Origin: an uncultured bacterium
GTDB lineage: Bacteria > Bacillota > Clostridia > Lachnospirales > Lachnospiraceae
Length of the DNA stretch: 26,790 nt
Reading direction: 5' to 3'
Assembly: GCA_905214955.1 (NCBI GenBank)
Contig: CAJMON010000044.1
Location: 1 to 26,790 of the forward strand
This document shows positions 8,391-16,483 of this stretch, piece by piece. Position 1 is the first letter of the stretch. Each line of letters starts with the position of its first letter. Below the pieces are notes generated by a model. That model was given only the letters and a program-made list of their open reading frames with translations. It did no database searches and was not told the DNA's origin. The position numbers and the translations under genes are program-made.

Positions 8391-9188
8391 TTACTTATAT
8401 TCCTCTCTGCAGCGTTTTAAATGCAGTACCGAATCCATCAGTTTTCTGGTATACGGATTTTGTGAACTTTTCAATACCTGACTGGTTTCCCCGTAATCCA
8501 TTTGTTTTCCATTCTTTAAAACCAGGATCTGATCCGACATTTTTTCCGCTACCCCAATGTTATGTGTTACAAGAATCATGCCCGTCCCATATTCTCTGCG
8601 CATCAGCAGAAATTCTTCTACAACCTGCTTCTGGACAGTCATATCCAGCGCGCTGGTCGGTTCATCCGCCAGCAAAAGATCCGGATGCTGCATCATGGCC
8701 ATACAGATTCCAACCCGCTGATTCATTCCTCCGGAAAGTTCAAACGGGTAGCTCTCCAACACTCTTTTATAGTCCGTAAGTCCGATCTTATCCATCAGTT
8801 CTGCTGCCTGTTCATACACTTTTTTTCTGGAAATTTTCTGATGCTCTGCCATACTTTCATAAATCTGGTCTTTCAGTTTCCGTATAGGACACAGCGCTGC
8901 CCGGCAGTCCTGAAAAACCATCCCCATTTCCGGTCCGCGCATTCTTCGATACTCTTTCTCTGTCAGTTCTGCCAGGTCTTTTCCCTTAAAAAAAATAGTT
9001 CCTTCTGTAATGATTCCTCCATCAAGGATCCCCATGACTGCTTTTATCAGGGTGCTTTTTCCACTTCCGGATTCTCCTACAATTCCTAAGATTTGACCTT
9101 TTTGTAATGAAAAGCTGACCTTTTCAAGTACCTGTACTCCATCATAACAGACACTCAGATTTTCTACATCCAGTAATGTTTCCGTCAT
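8391..9188 (-). CDS. nikD: Nickel-type ABC importer 1, first ATP-binding subunit (NikD-like)
   Basis: ATPase of 265 aa with Walker A GESGSGKST near residue 37, Q-loop FQDCRAALCPIRKL, signature LSGGMNQR, Walker B LLADEPTSALD and switch THN. The usual LNP after the Q-loop is CP here. The ATG overlaps the TGA of the solute-binding gene as ATGA, a coupled junction. With NikE it would form the ATPase pair of importer 1. Assignment to nickel rather than peptide is inferred from the permease. Confidence 0.85.
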   Translation of the reverse strand: MTETLLDVENLSVCYDGVQVLEKVSFSLQKGQILGIVGESGSGKSTLIKAVMGILDGGIITEGTIFFKGKDLAELTEKEYRRMRGPEMGMVFQDCRAALCPIRKLKDQIYESMAEHQKISRKKVYEQAAELMDKIGLTDYKRVLESYPFELSGGMNQRVGICMAMMQHPDLLLADEPTSALDMTVQKQVVEEFLLMRREYGTGMILVTHNIGVAEKMSDQILVLKNGKQMDYGETSQVLKSSQNPYTRKLMDSVLHLKRCREEYK

Positions 9189-10729
9189 GACTGTACATCC
9201 AGATCTGCGGTAATTTCGTAATAATCACACGGATGCGCCGCAATCCCGGTAACATTCGATTTTGTAACAATACCCATGTTTAAATGTGATACAAAGAAAT
9301 AGCTGCTGTCATCCAGAATCATCTGCTGTGCTTCTACTGCCAGACTGCTTCTTTCTTCCTGGTCAAAAGTCTGATGCATCTTATCAATGACTTCGTCCAG
9401 TTCCTGGTTGCTGTATTTTCCATAATTTTTCGCAGCACCTGTTACCACTGTGCTGTTAAAGAAATATTCCGGATCTCCGGTAGGCGCTGTTGTCAGAGAG
9501 CTGACATAAACATCAAATTCTCCATCTGCCGCATAGGTTCTGTGATCGGATGTATTATTCACATCTATTTCCACTCCGATTTCTTTTAAGGTTGCCTGCG
9601 CATATTCAGCCAGTTTTGGCTGCTCCAGACGCGTGGGATATGTCAGCCAGTTGACGGTTAATTTCTGCCCATCCTTATCAACGTATCCATCTCCATCCGT
9701 ATCGGTCCACCCTGCCTCTTCCAGGAGTGCTTTTGCTCCTTCCGGGTCATAGGAAGGTGCTGTCACTGCTTCGTTTCCATAAGAGAAACTGCTTGGAAAT
9801 GCCCCAACTGCAGGAATTCCACGATCCTGCATGATAACCGTACAGAACCCTTCTTTATCAATTCCCATTTCGATTGCCCTGCGTACCTTTTCATCCTGCA
9901 TAAGCGGAGATTCCATATTAAACTGTCCGAAAAAGCACCGGCTGGTTGCACAGGACTGAATCGTATACTCCGGATTCCCGTCAAACAGTACATAGTTGTC
10001 ATACTGCAGTCCATAGGTTCCCTGAATATCTCCGGTCTGTAAAGCTGCTGTCAAAGCACTTCCATCTGAGAATGTTTTCACGATCACGTGATCCGTTTTT
10101 ACTTCTCCACCCCAGTAATTTTCGTTTTTCACCAGTGTAATCTGTGTCGGAGTCACTTCTTCGGCAATATAAGGACCGGTTCCGGAAACGTTGGCGTTTC
10201 CTCCTTCTCCCTGAATGCCTGCCTGCATATCAATAATTGCACCATAGGGATCTCCCAGGTAATTGATAATAGACGGGCAGGGTTCTGATGTATGGATCAG
10301 CACAGTCATACCATCTGCCTCAATACTTTCTATTTTCATGTCGCTGGGCGCCCGGTCATGTACTGCATTCAAATCATCCAGGCACTCTTTGACTGCCTGT
10401 GCATCCATCAGACGCCCGCTGGAAAAGTATACATTCTCCCGCAATGTGATTTTTACAGTGGTTTCATCTACAAATTCATAAGAAGTGGCAAGCCATGGTT
10501 CCGGCTCCATATTGTCATTATATTTAAATAATGTTTCTCCAACCCCGTAGCGAAGGCAGCTCCATCCGGAATAATTATCATGAGGATTTAATCCTGCATC
10601 TCCCATTTCTTCACTGTATCCAGTTGTTCCATAAACAAACGTTGTTTCCGTTCCTTCTGCAAAGCTTTGCATTACAAAGCTTCCCGCCACTGCTGCTCCT
10701 AATAATAATGCCGCTAACTTTTTCTTCAC
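9185..10729 (-). CDS. nikA: Nickel-type ABC importer 1, solute-binding protein (NikA-like, SBP_bac_5)
   Basis: Solute-binding protein of 514 aa. NikA-type features are AGLNPHDNYSGW near residue 46, LRENVYFSSGR, SGTGPYIAEEVTPTQ, LVKNENYWGGEVKTD, TGDIQGTYG, RRAIEMGIDKEGF, YDPEGAKALLEEAGW and QQMILDDSSYFFVSHLNM. The signal peptide ends at about residue 24 (QSFA-EG), with no lipobox cysteine before residue 50. The start codon is GTG, preceded by GGAGG at a spacing of 9. It sits third in its cassette, after the permeases, instead of first as in E. coli nikABCDE, and starts 31 bp after the NikC-like stop. Nickel complexes, other metal chelates or peptides are possible ligands. Confidence 0.82.
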   Translation of the reverse strand: MKKKLAALLLGAAVAGSFVMQSFAEGTETTFVYGTTGYSEEMGDAGLNPHDNYSGWSCLRYGVGETLFKYNDNMEPEPWLATSYEFVDETTVKITLRENVYFSSGRLMDAQAVKECLDDLNAVHDRAPSDMKIESIEADGMTVLIHTSEPCPSIINYLGDPYGAIIDMQAGIQGEGGNANVSGTGPYIAEEVTPTQITLVKNENYWGGEVKTDHVIVKTFSDGSALTAALQTGDIQGTYGLQYDNYVLFDGNPEYTIQSCATSRCFFGQFNMESPLMQDEKVRRAIEMGIDKEGFCTVIMQDRGIPAVGAFPSSFSYGNEAVTAPSYDPEGAKALLEEAGWTDTDGDGYVDKDGQKLTVNWLTYPTRLEQPKLAEYAQATLKEIGVEIDVNNTSDHRTYAADGEFDVYVSSLTTAPTGDPEYFFNSTVVTGAAKNYGKYSNQELDEVIDKMHQTFDQEERSSLAVEAQQMILDDSSYFFVSHLNMGIVTKSNVTGIAAHPCDYYEITADLDVQS

Positions 10730-10760
10730 TTACTTTTTCCTCCATTTTCGTAGATTCTGT

Positions 10761-11576
10761 TTATCTTTTCCTCTGCTTCGGATCCAAATAATCTCTGAGT
10801 GTATCTCCAAGCAAATTAAAAATCATCACTGTCACAAAAACCGCTCCCCCCGGTGCCAGCACCATCCATGGTGCGATCTGAAGCATACTTCTTCCTTCAT
10901 TGATCATACTTCCCCATTCAGCCATAGGCGGTTTTACGCCCAGTCCCAGAAAAGACAGGCCTGCAAGCTCCATCAGCATGGTTCCGATATCCAGCACAGC
11001 CGTTACAAGAATCGGTCCTGCAATATTTGGCAGAACATGATGGATAAGAATTTTCCAGTCACTGCTTCCAGAAAGCTTTGCTGCCATCAGATACGTTGAT
11101 TTTTTCTGCGCCAGTGTCAGACTTCTGGCAAGTCTCGCAAATTTCGGCCAGCCGATCAGCATCAGTGCCAACACTGCATTCTGAATTCCGCCTCCAAGAA
11201 CTCCGGCAACTGCCAGTGCAAATACGAGTCCTGGAAATGCCAGAAACAAGTCTGAAATTCTCATCAGAATACTATCCAGCCTGCCTCCGTACCACCCACA
11301 GAAAAGTCCCATTGCTGTTCCAAGTACCGTAACTATAGCGATCAAAAGCAGCGTTGAAAAAACACTGACTGTACTTCCTGCCAGCACTCTTGACAACAGA
11401 TCCCTTCCGTAACGGTCGGTTCCAAAAGGATGCGCCAGATTTGGTGCTTTCATTGATATGGAGAGATCCTGTGCATATGGATCATAGGGACATAGTTTTT
11501 CTGCAAAAGCAGCTGTAAAAAGAAGCAGCACTGTAATGCTCAGAAGAACAAGACATTTTTTTCTTTGTTTTCTCAT
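10761..11576 (-). CDS. nikC: Nickel-type ABC importer 1, second permease subunit (NikC-like)
   Basis: Permease of 271 aa with an N-terminal helix (about 8-25), HPFGTDRYGRDLLSRVLAGS (about 48-68) and several membrane helices. The stretch from LDIGTMLM through AGLSFLGLGVKPPMAEWG to the terminal GDTLRDYLDP is a very good match to what I recall of E. coli NikC, which has LDIGHMML, AGMSFLGLGV and GDALRDHLDP. This is the strongest reason for calling importer 1 nickel-type. The ATG overlaps the NikB-like TGA as ATGA. The 31-bp gap that follows is the largest within this cassette. Confidence 0.85.
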   Translation of the reverse strand: MRKQRKKCLVLLSITVLLLFTAAFAEKLCPYDPYAQDLSISMKAPNLAHPFGTDRYGRDLLSRVLAGSTVSVFSTLLLIAIVTVLGTAMGLFCGWYGGRLDSILMRISDLFLAFPGLVFALAVAGVLGGGIQNAVLALMLIGWPKFARLARSLTLAQKKSTYLMAAKLSGSSDWKILIHHVLPNIAGPILVTAVLDIGTMLMELAGLSFLGLGVKPPMAEWGSMINEGRSMLQIAPWMVLAPGGAVFVTVMIFNLLGDTLRDYLDPKQRKR

Positions 11577-12517
11577 TCCTCTTCACCTTCCAGTCTGACT
11601 CTGGGATCCAGATAATGATACAGCAGATCTGAAATCAGATTTACGATCACATAAATCACCGCCATCCAGGCCACATATGCCTGGATCACCGGATAATCCC
11701 GCATATTAATCGCATCTACTGCCATTTTTCCAACGCCATCCCACATAAAAATATTTTCTACAATTGCCGTCCCACCCAGCAGACTTCCGATAGATAATGC
11801 CATCAGGGTAACAATCGTCAACATTGCTGTCCGCAGGACGCTTTTCCACACAATAATCTGTTCCCGGATTCCCCTTGCCCTAGCTCCTGTTACATAATCT
11901 TTGTTTAATTCCTCCAGTATCACTGCTCTAATCTGTCTGGTATATTTCGATGCCATGGAAACTGCCAGCGTCAGTGTTGGGAGAACAATACTTTTTCCGA
12001 GGTTTGTATTTGTGATCACCGGAAGAATTCCTAGTTTAATTGAAAAAAAGTACATCAATACCAATGCAGCGAAAAAATTCGGCATGGAATTACCAATAAA
12101 ACTGAAAAAGCGGATGATCACATCCGTCAGCCGGTTCTGTTTCACTGCGGAAAGAATTCCAAGCGGCACTGCCAGAAGAATCGTAACTGCCATGGAAGAT
12201 ACCGTCAAAAGAAGGGTTGCAGGAAGCTTAGAGACAAAGGTTTCATACACATCCCGGTGGGATACGTAGCTTTCTCCCATATCTCCGGTAAGCATTCCTG
12301 CAAGCCAGGTGCCGTACTGTACCAGAAAGGGCTTGTCCAGCCCATACTCCGCTTTTGTCTGCTCGATAAGCTCTTTGGGCACTGCCGCCCCTGCATTGTC
12401 ATACATGTAGGTGACTGCATCCCCTCCTGCCAGCCGCATCATGGCAAAAGACAAAAAAGTGATCCCGATCACCACCGGGATCAGCTGCAGCAGTCTCTTT
12501 GCAATATAGTTTTCCAT
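11573..12517 (-). CDS. nikB: Nickel-type ABC importer 1, first permease subunit (NikB-like)
   Basis: First gene of the eleven-gene operon, 314 aa. The first helix at residues 9-25 (LLQLIPVVIGITFLSFA) leads into RLAGGDA, the B-type motif. About five further helices are visible. The coupling loop is YVTGARARGIREQ near residue 208, followed by SLLGGTAIVENIF and GVGKMAVDAINMRDYPVIQA, both typical of NikB/DppB. The ATG is preceded by GGAAGGA at a spacing of about 8, and the promoter lies 30-58 bp upstream of the ATG. Confidence 0.86.
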   Translation of the reverse strand: MENYIAKRLLQLIPVVIGITFLSFAMMRLAGGDAVTYMYDNAGAAVPKELIEQTKAEYGLDKPFLVQYGTWLAGMLTGDMGESYVSHRDVYETFVSKLPATLLLTVSSMAVTILLAVPLGILSAVKQNRLTDVIIRFFSFIGNSMPNFFAALVLMYFFSIKLGILPVITNTNLGKSIVLPTLTLAVSMASKYTRQIRAVILEELNKDYVTGARARGIREQIIVWKSVLRTAMLTIVTLMALSIGSLLGGTAIVENIFMWDGVGKMAVDAINMRDYPVIQAYVAWMAVIYVIVNLISDLLYHYLDPRVRLEGEEE

Positions 12518-12546
12518 ATGTTTGTTCCTTCCATTGTTCTTCGTCT

Positions 12547-12575
12547 ATCATAACAGGCGGACCCTGCTTTCACAA
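12547..12575 (-). promoter_or_regulatory. Strong sigma-A promoter of the double-importer operon
   Basis: On the minus strand TTGTGA (12570-12575) and TATGAT (12547-12552) are 17 bp apart. The predicted start is about 12540, giving a leader of only about 23 nt that is mostly ribosome binding site. There is therefore no room for a riboswitch; control would have to be at initiation. Confidence 0.8.
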
Positions 12576-12608
12576 GCCCACAGGGGGGATACCTGCCATT
12601 CCGATTCT

Positions 12609-12624
12609 GCATGGATATCCATGC
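12609..12624. promoter_or_regulatory. Perfect 16-bp palindrome upstream of the importer promoter, candidate operator
   Basis: GCATGGAT directly abuts its own reverse complement ATCCATGC. The centre lies about 40 bp upstream of the -35 box at 12570-12575, near -75 relative to the predicted start. An extra half-site GCATGG occurs at 12642-12647. The spacing suits an activator or an upstream dimer site. It does not resemble the E. coli NikR site. The regulator is unknown. Confidence 0.45.
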
Positions 12625-12678
12625 CCTTTCCGTTTTGATATGCATGGTGAAAAAGGACCTCACTTGCGCCCCCGCGGA

Positions 12679-12722
12679 GCGTTTTTTGTTTCATAGGGCG
12701 TTCCTATGAAATAAAAAAACGC
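12679..12722. repeat. Long near-perfect inverted repeat between importer operon and rlmB
   Basis: A 19-nt arm (12679-12697, GCGTTTTTTGTTTCATAGG) and a 20-nt arm (12703-12722) are reverse complements apart from one mismatch and one extra base, around a 5-nt loop. The right arm overlaps the U-tract and first stem bases of the rlmB terminator. In RNA it would form a stable hairpin in either direction. Confidence 0.7.
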
Positions 12723-12738
12723 CGGGATTTCTCCCGGC
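12713..12738 (-). terminator. Intrinsic terminator of the ispF-rlmB operon
   Basis: On the minus strand a perfect 7-bp stem (12732-12738 with 12721-12727, GCCGGGA/TCCCGGC) with a 4-nt loop is followed by a G-C step and seven T (the A-run at 12713-12719). It lies 36 nt after the rlmB stop codon. Confidence 0.9.
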
Positions 12739-12774
12739 ATTTTCCAATTTCCTGTATTCTTTTCTTCTCTTTGG

Positions 12775-13515
12775 TTACCCAAGTCTCTGGCGCACGATCT
12801 CGTAAGCCAGCACCCCTGCTGCCACAGAAGCATTCAGAGAATCAATATCCCCTTTCATGGGAATGGAGGCAATGTAATCGCATTTTTCCCGAATCAGGCG
12901 GCTCACGCCGTTTCCTTCATTTCCGATCACCAGACCGATGGGGCCGGTCAGGTTTAAACGGTACATCACTTCCCCGCCCATGTCAGCACACACAAACCAG
13001 AGACCTTCTTTTTTCAGCTCTTCAATGGTGCTTCCCAGGTTGGAGACTTTTGCTACCGGAGTGTAATTTAACGCTCCTGCAGAAGCCTTGGCTACAGTAG
13101 CTGTCAGCCCGGCTGCACGGTGTTTGGGAATGATGACCCCATGGGCACCTGCCAGATTGGCGGTACGGATAATAGCACCCAAATTGTGAGGATCTTCAAT
13201 GTTGTCCAGCAGAAAGACAAAAGGCGGCTCTCCTTTCTTTCTTGCATTTTCCAGAATATCGGATACCTGGGCATATTCATAGGCTGCAGCGTAAGCAATC
13301 ACGCCCTGATGCTTGCCAGTCTCGGACATCTGATCCAGACGCTCCCTGGTTACAAACTGAATCAGGGTATCATGTTTTTTCGCTTCCCGGATAATGGAAC
13401 GTACCGGACCGTCCTGGCAGCCGTCCAGGACAAAAAGTTTATCAATGGGTTTTCCTGCGCGGAACGCTTCCATAACTGGATTGCGTCCCTCGATGGTCAG
13501 TTCTTCATATCGCAT
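12775..13515 (-). CDS. rlmB: 23S rRNA (guanosine-2'-O-)-methyltransferase RlmB, TrmH/SpoU family
   Basis: SAM-dependent 2'-O-methyltransferase, 246 aa, of the SPOUT fold; RlmB of E. coli methylates G2251 of 23S rRNA. An N-terminal L30e-like substrate-binding domain (residues 1-80, starting IEGRNPVMEAF) is followed by the three SpoU motifs. These are DNIEDPHNLGAIIRTA near residue 104, GLVIGNEGNGVSRL near residue 195, and PMKGDIDSLNASVA near residue 218. The start overlaps the mrnC end by 19 bp. Last gene of the operon, followed by the terminator at 12713-12738. The pairing of MrnC and RlmB is standard in Firmicutes. Confidence 0.92.
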   Translation of the reverse strand: MRYEELTIEGRNPVMEAFRAGKPIDKLFVLDGCQDGPVRSIIREAKKHDTLIQFVTRERLDQMSETGKHQGVIAYAAAYEYAQVSDILENARKKGEPPFVFLLDNIEDPHNLGAIIRTANLAGAHGVIIPKHRAAGLTATVAKASAGALNYTPVAKVSNLGSTIEELKKEGLWFVCADMGGEVMYRLNLTGPIGLVIGNEGNGVSRLIREKCDYIASIPMKGDIDSLNASVAAGVLAYEIVRQRLG

Positions 13516-13964
13516 GTGGTTTCTTTTTCCTTTCCGATCAAAATGAGTCCTTTTCCCACCAGCTCCAGCAGCCGCTCCATCCGGCCCTCCAGATACAGAA
13601 ATCCCATCACAGCCTCCATTCCGGTGGCTTTCCGGTAATCATGCATGGTAGCATTTTTGGCCATCGTGTAGGACTTGGCATTGCGCCCCCGTCTGTAAAT
13701 CTGCTGCTCTTCTTCGGTAAGATCCGGCAATAATTTTTCAATCATCTCTGCCTGGGCATGGGCTTTTACCATGCTGCTGGCTTTCTTATGAAGGCTGTTT
13801 GGGGGGCAGTTTCCCTCTTCCACAACCTTCGTCCGAATCACCAGATCATAAATGGAATCTCCAATATAGGCCAGAGTTAAGGGAGAACAGGTACGGATAT
13901 CCTGCTTTTCCAGTCCAAACTGTCTGCGGATGACCTCTGCAAGGGTGTCTACGCCCGTTTCCAT
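13497..13964 (-). CDS. mrnC: Mini-ribonuclease III
   Basis: A 155-aa RNase III catalytic domain without a double-stranded RNA-binding domain, as in B. subtilis MrnC, which matures 23S rRNA in the 50S precursor. The catalytic signature is LAYIGDSIYDLVIR with Asp36 and Asp40, and YRRGRNAKS is the second conserved stretch. It overlaps cysS by 16 bp upstream and rlmB by 19 bp downstream, so all three are probably translated in a coupled way. Confidence 0.92.
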   Translation of the reverse strand: METGVDTLAEVIRRQFGLEKQDIRTCSPLTLAYIGDSIYDLVIRTKVVEEGNCPPNSLHKKASSMVKAHAQAEMIEKLLPDLTEEEQQIYRRGRNAKSYTMAKNATMHDYRKATGMEAVMGFLYLEGRMERLLELVGKGLILIGKEKETTCDMKN

Positions 13965-15352
13965 TTTACACCTTCTCTGGTATCTTCCAAAAGAATGCCT
14001 TTTGCCTGAAGTTCATCCCGGATCTCATCTGCCCGTTTGAAATCTCTTGCCTTTCTGGCTGCCTGACGTTCTTCGATGAGTTTTTCGATATCCTCATCCA
14101 GGATCTCTTCGTCTTTTTCTACGATCAGTCCCAAAACATCGCACAGTTTTACCAGACGGTCCTTGACAGCCCGTACAAATGCAGTGCTGCTCTTCTCATC
14201 CACGCTGGTATTTGCAAAACGTACCAGTTCAAAGATGGCGGACACAGCATCTGCCGTATTGAAGTCATCATCCATGGCGTCGTCAAATTTTGCCCCGAAT
14301 CCATCCAGTTCTTTTATCAGAACTGCTTCTTCCTCTGTCAGTTCTCCGGATGCATTTCCAAGGAGATGATTTAAGTTGGAAACAGCATTGATGATACGCT
14401 CCAGAGAATTCTTTGAAGCCTCCATCAGCTCTGCGCTGAAGTTTAACGGGCTGCGATAATGAGCGCTTAACATAAACATCCGCAGTACCTGCAGATCATA
14501 TTTCTCTCCGATCTCTCTTACGGTAAAGAAATTTCCCAGAGATTTGGACATTTTCCGGTTGTCAATGTTTAAGAAACCATTGTGGAGCCAGTATCTTGCA
14601 AAGGGAACGCCATTGCAGCACTCGCTCTGTGCGATTTCATTTTCGTGGTGAGGGAAAATCAGATCCTCACCGCCTGCATGAATGTCAATTTCCGGTCCCA
14701 AATATTTCTTAGCCATCACAGAGCATTCGATGTGCCATCCGGGACGGCCATCGCTCCAGGGTGACGGCCAGGACGGCTCGCCTTCTTTTTTCGGTTTCCA
14801 GAGAACAAAATCCAGAGGATCTTCTTTCTGGTCCTCACCGGTCACTAAAAGAGAACGGTTTCCGGAACGCAGGTCATCCAGATTTTTGTGGGAAAGCTTT
14901 CCATATTCTTTGAACTTTCTTGTACGGAAATACACCGTGCCATTTACTTCATAGGCGTAACCTTTTTCCACCAGATCGGAGATCATCTCAATCATTCCGC
15001 CAATTTCCTGGGTAGCCAGAGGATGGGTGCTTGCCGGTTTTACATTCATGTCTGCCATGTCTTTTTTGCACTCTGCAATGTAGCGCTCGGAAATCTCCTG
15101 AGCCGATACGCCTTCTTCATTTGCCTTTGCAATGATCTTGTCATCCACATCAGTAAAGTTGGAAACATAGTTGACCTCATAGCCTTTATGCTCCATATAT
15201 CTTCTTGCCGTATCAAAGACAATCATGGGACGGGCATTTCCAATGTGAATAAAGTTGTACACCGTTGGTCCGCACACGTACATGCTGACTTTTCCAGGTA
15301 CCAGAGGTACAAATTCTTCTTTTTTTCTTGTCAGTGTGTTATAAACCTTCAT
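13949..15352 (-). CDS. cysS: Cysteinyl-tRNA synthetase
   Basis: Class I aminoacyl-tRNA synthetase joining cysteine to tRNA-Cys. Using the ATG at 15350-15352 gives 467 aa, the usual family length. A GTG ten codons further upstream is open but would place the GAGAGG ribosome binding site inside the gene, so I prefer the ATG. Visible motifs are YVCGPTVYNFIHIGN, with zinc ligand Cys27 and the HIGH-like motif at 36-39. Further on are WHIECS and HAGGEDLIFPHHENE, which carry the other zinc ligands, and RKMSKSLGNF, the KMSKS loop. The short intergenic region has no T-box leader, so it relies on the upstream promoter. Confidence 0.93.
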   Translation of the reverse strand: MKVYNTLTRKKEEFVPLVPGKVSMYVCGPTVYNFIHIGNARPMIVFDTARRYMEHKGYEVNYVSNFTDVDDKIIAKANEEGVSAQEISERYIAECKKDMADMNVKPASTHPLATQEIGGMIEMISDLVEKGYAYEVNGTVYFRTRKFKEYGKLSHKNLDDLRSGNRSLLVTGEDQKEDPLDFVLWKPKKEGEPSWPSPWSDGRPGWHIECSVMAKKYLGPEIDIHAGGEDLIFPHHENEIAQSECCNGVPFARYWLHNGFLNIDNRKMSKSLGNFFTVREIGEKYDLQVLRMFMLSAHYRSPLNFSAELMEASKNSLERIINAVSNLNHLLGNASGELTEEEAVLIKELDGFGAKFDDAMDDDFNTADAVSAIFELVRFANTSVDEKSSTAFVRAVKDRLVKLCDVLGLIVEKDEEILDEDIEKLIEERQAARKARDFKRADEIRDELQAKGILLEDTREGVKWKRA

Positions 15353-15374
15353 CTTTGTTTTCCTCTCTTTTACT

Positions 15375-15408
15375 GCAGGCACAAAACTTGACTGCCTGCC
15401 GTTTTTTT
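15375..15408 (+). terminator. Plus-strand terminator-shaped hairpin between eis-like gene and cysS
   Basis: GCAGGCA (15375-15381) pairs with TGCCTGC (15393-15399) around an 11-nt loop, followed on the plus strand by seven T at 15402-15408. All surrounding genes run on the minus strand, so it would act on antisense transcripts. In the sense direction the hairpin has no T-run and should not stop transcription into cysS. Confidence 0.4.
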
Positions 15409-16483
15409 ATACTGTCTCATGAAGAAAAATGCTCTCTTTTGGAAGCAGACGTCCAAGAAGCTCTGCCAGTTCCAGTTTTTCTGGCTTCTTTTTCTGCACT
15501 TCCTTCTCTTCAAGCTGTCTTACCTTTCCCCCAAAGGGAGTGATCTCTGCTTCGTAACTTCCCGTATTTTCCGGTATCATCTCATCCGTGATAGAAAAAC
15601 ACAGTTTTATCGGTATTTCGCTTTTCAGGCTTTCTAAGAATGCCTCCAGATGGACGATTCTTCCCATCATCAGAGGCTTTTTCACGGTATCTTCGTTCTC
15701 CAGTTTTTCTGGAAATCCATATACTTTAATCTGTTCATCATAGAAAAACCAGTCTGACAGAGCGCCCAAGACTTCTTCTTCCAGCCCGGGTTCCACCACC
15801 AGCTCACGTATTTCCACTCTGGCATCTTCTGCACTGTACACCAGGTATCCTTTGGGTGCACGCTCCTTTGCCAGAACCACCACTTCGCCCCTCTGGGCTT
15901 CCTGCTCATCCAACAGTCTGGCAAAATAGCCTTCTGTCCGTCTGGCATAGACCCGGTATTTTTCTTTTAAAATCCGCTCTGCCTCCCAGGCAAGATCTGG
16001 AACATCTGCCATTTCTGCCCGAAAGCACTCAAGGGCTGGACATCCTCTGTATTCTTTTGGAACAACCGTCCGGAAATTCTGTTCAGAAAAATATCCAAAC
16101 CCAAACGGTCTGTAAATCGCTTCGTCTGCCGGCATCAGAAAAGTAAAGGGTTCTTTTCTCTCATACATCTCATGAAGAGATGCCTTTAACAGGCTCTTCA
16201 TCATTCCCTGATGGCGGTATTCCTGTCTGGTCCCTACTGCCACAATATAATGAAGGGGATACACACCCCCATCCAGATGTACTTCGTAAGGATTCAGGTG
16301 GAGCATTGCGCAGATCTCTTCTTCCTTCTCTACCACATAAATCTCATTTTCATCTGCCACCTGGTCATAATAATAATCCACAAACAGCTGGCTGTCCTCC
16401 GGAAACACGGTTTCATACAGTTCTCTTGTCCGGTCATGTTCCCTTCTGTCCAGTTTCCGGATTCTTTTATTGTCCACAGCCAC
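15407..16483 (-). CDS. Eis-like GNAT acetyltransferase with C-terminal sterol-carrier-like domain
   Basis: Predicted N-acetyltransferase of the Eis type (tandem GNAT folds plus an SCP2-like C-terminal domain), 358 aa from the GTG start. The N-terminal GNAT domain shows YIVAVGTRQEYRHQGMMKSLL, whose RxxGxM stretch matches the acetyl-CoA loop, and RPFGFGYF. The end of the protein (FSITDEM..ENTGSYE and LAELLGRLLP) resembles the SCP2-like domain. An ATG at 16516 is open but lies directly against AGGAG. The GTG at 16481-16483 has GGAGG at 5-nt spacing and is the better start, overlapping ispF by 17 bp. The acceptor is unknown; relatives acetylate aminoglycosides or protein lysines. Confidence 0.8.
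   Translation of the reverse strand: MAVDNKRIRKLDRREHDRTRELYETVFPEDSQLFVDYYYDQVADENEIYVVEKEEEICAMLHLNPYEVHLDGGVYPLHYIVAVGTRQEYRHQGMMKSLLKASLHEMYERKEPFTFLMPADEAIYRPFGFGYFSEQNFRTVVPKEYRGCPALECFRAEMADVPDLAWEAERILKEKYRVYARRTEGYFARLLDEQEAQRGEVVVLAKERAPKGYLVYSAEDARVEIRELVVEPGLEEEVLGALSDWFFYDEQIKVYGFPEKLENEDTVKKPLMMGRIVHLEAFLESLKSEIPIKLCFSITDEMIPENTGSYEAEITPFGGKVRQLEEKEVQKKKPEKLELAELLGRLLPKESIFLHETV

Noticed and set aside
2000..12517. The two importer cassettes as a tandem duplication
   Set aside because: Gene orders differ and corresponding proteins diverge strongly in motifs and length, so they are distinct transporters.
12481..12663. Minus-strand 60-codon open frame upstream of the importer operon
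   Set aside because: It spans the operon promoter and overlaps nikB in another frame, has no ribosome binding site and resembles nothing.
15353..15406. T-box leader for cysS
   Set aside because: The gap is only 54 nt and has neither a specifier stem nor the conserved T-box sequence.
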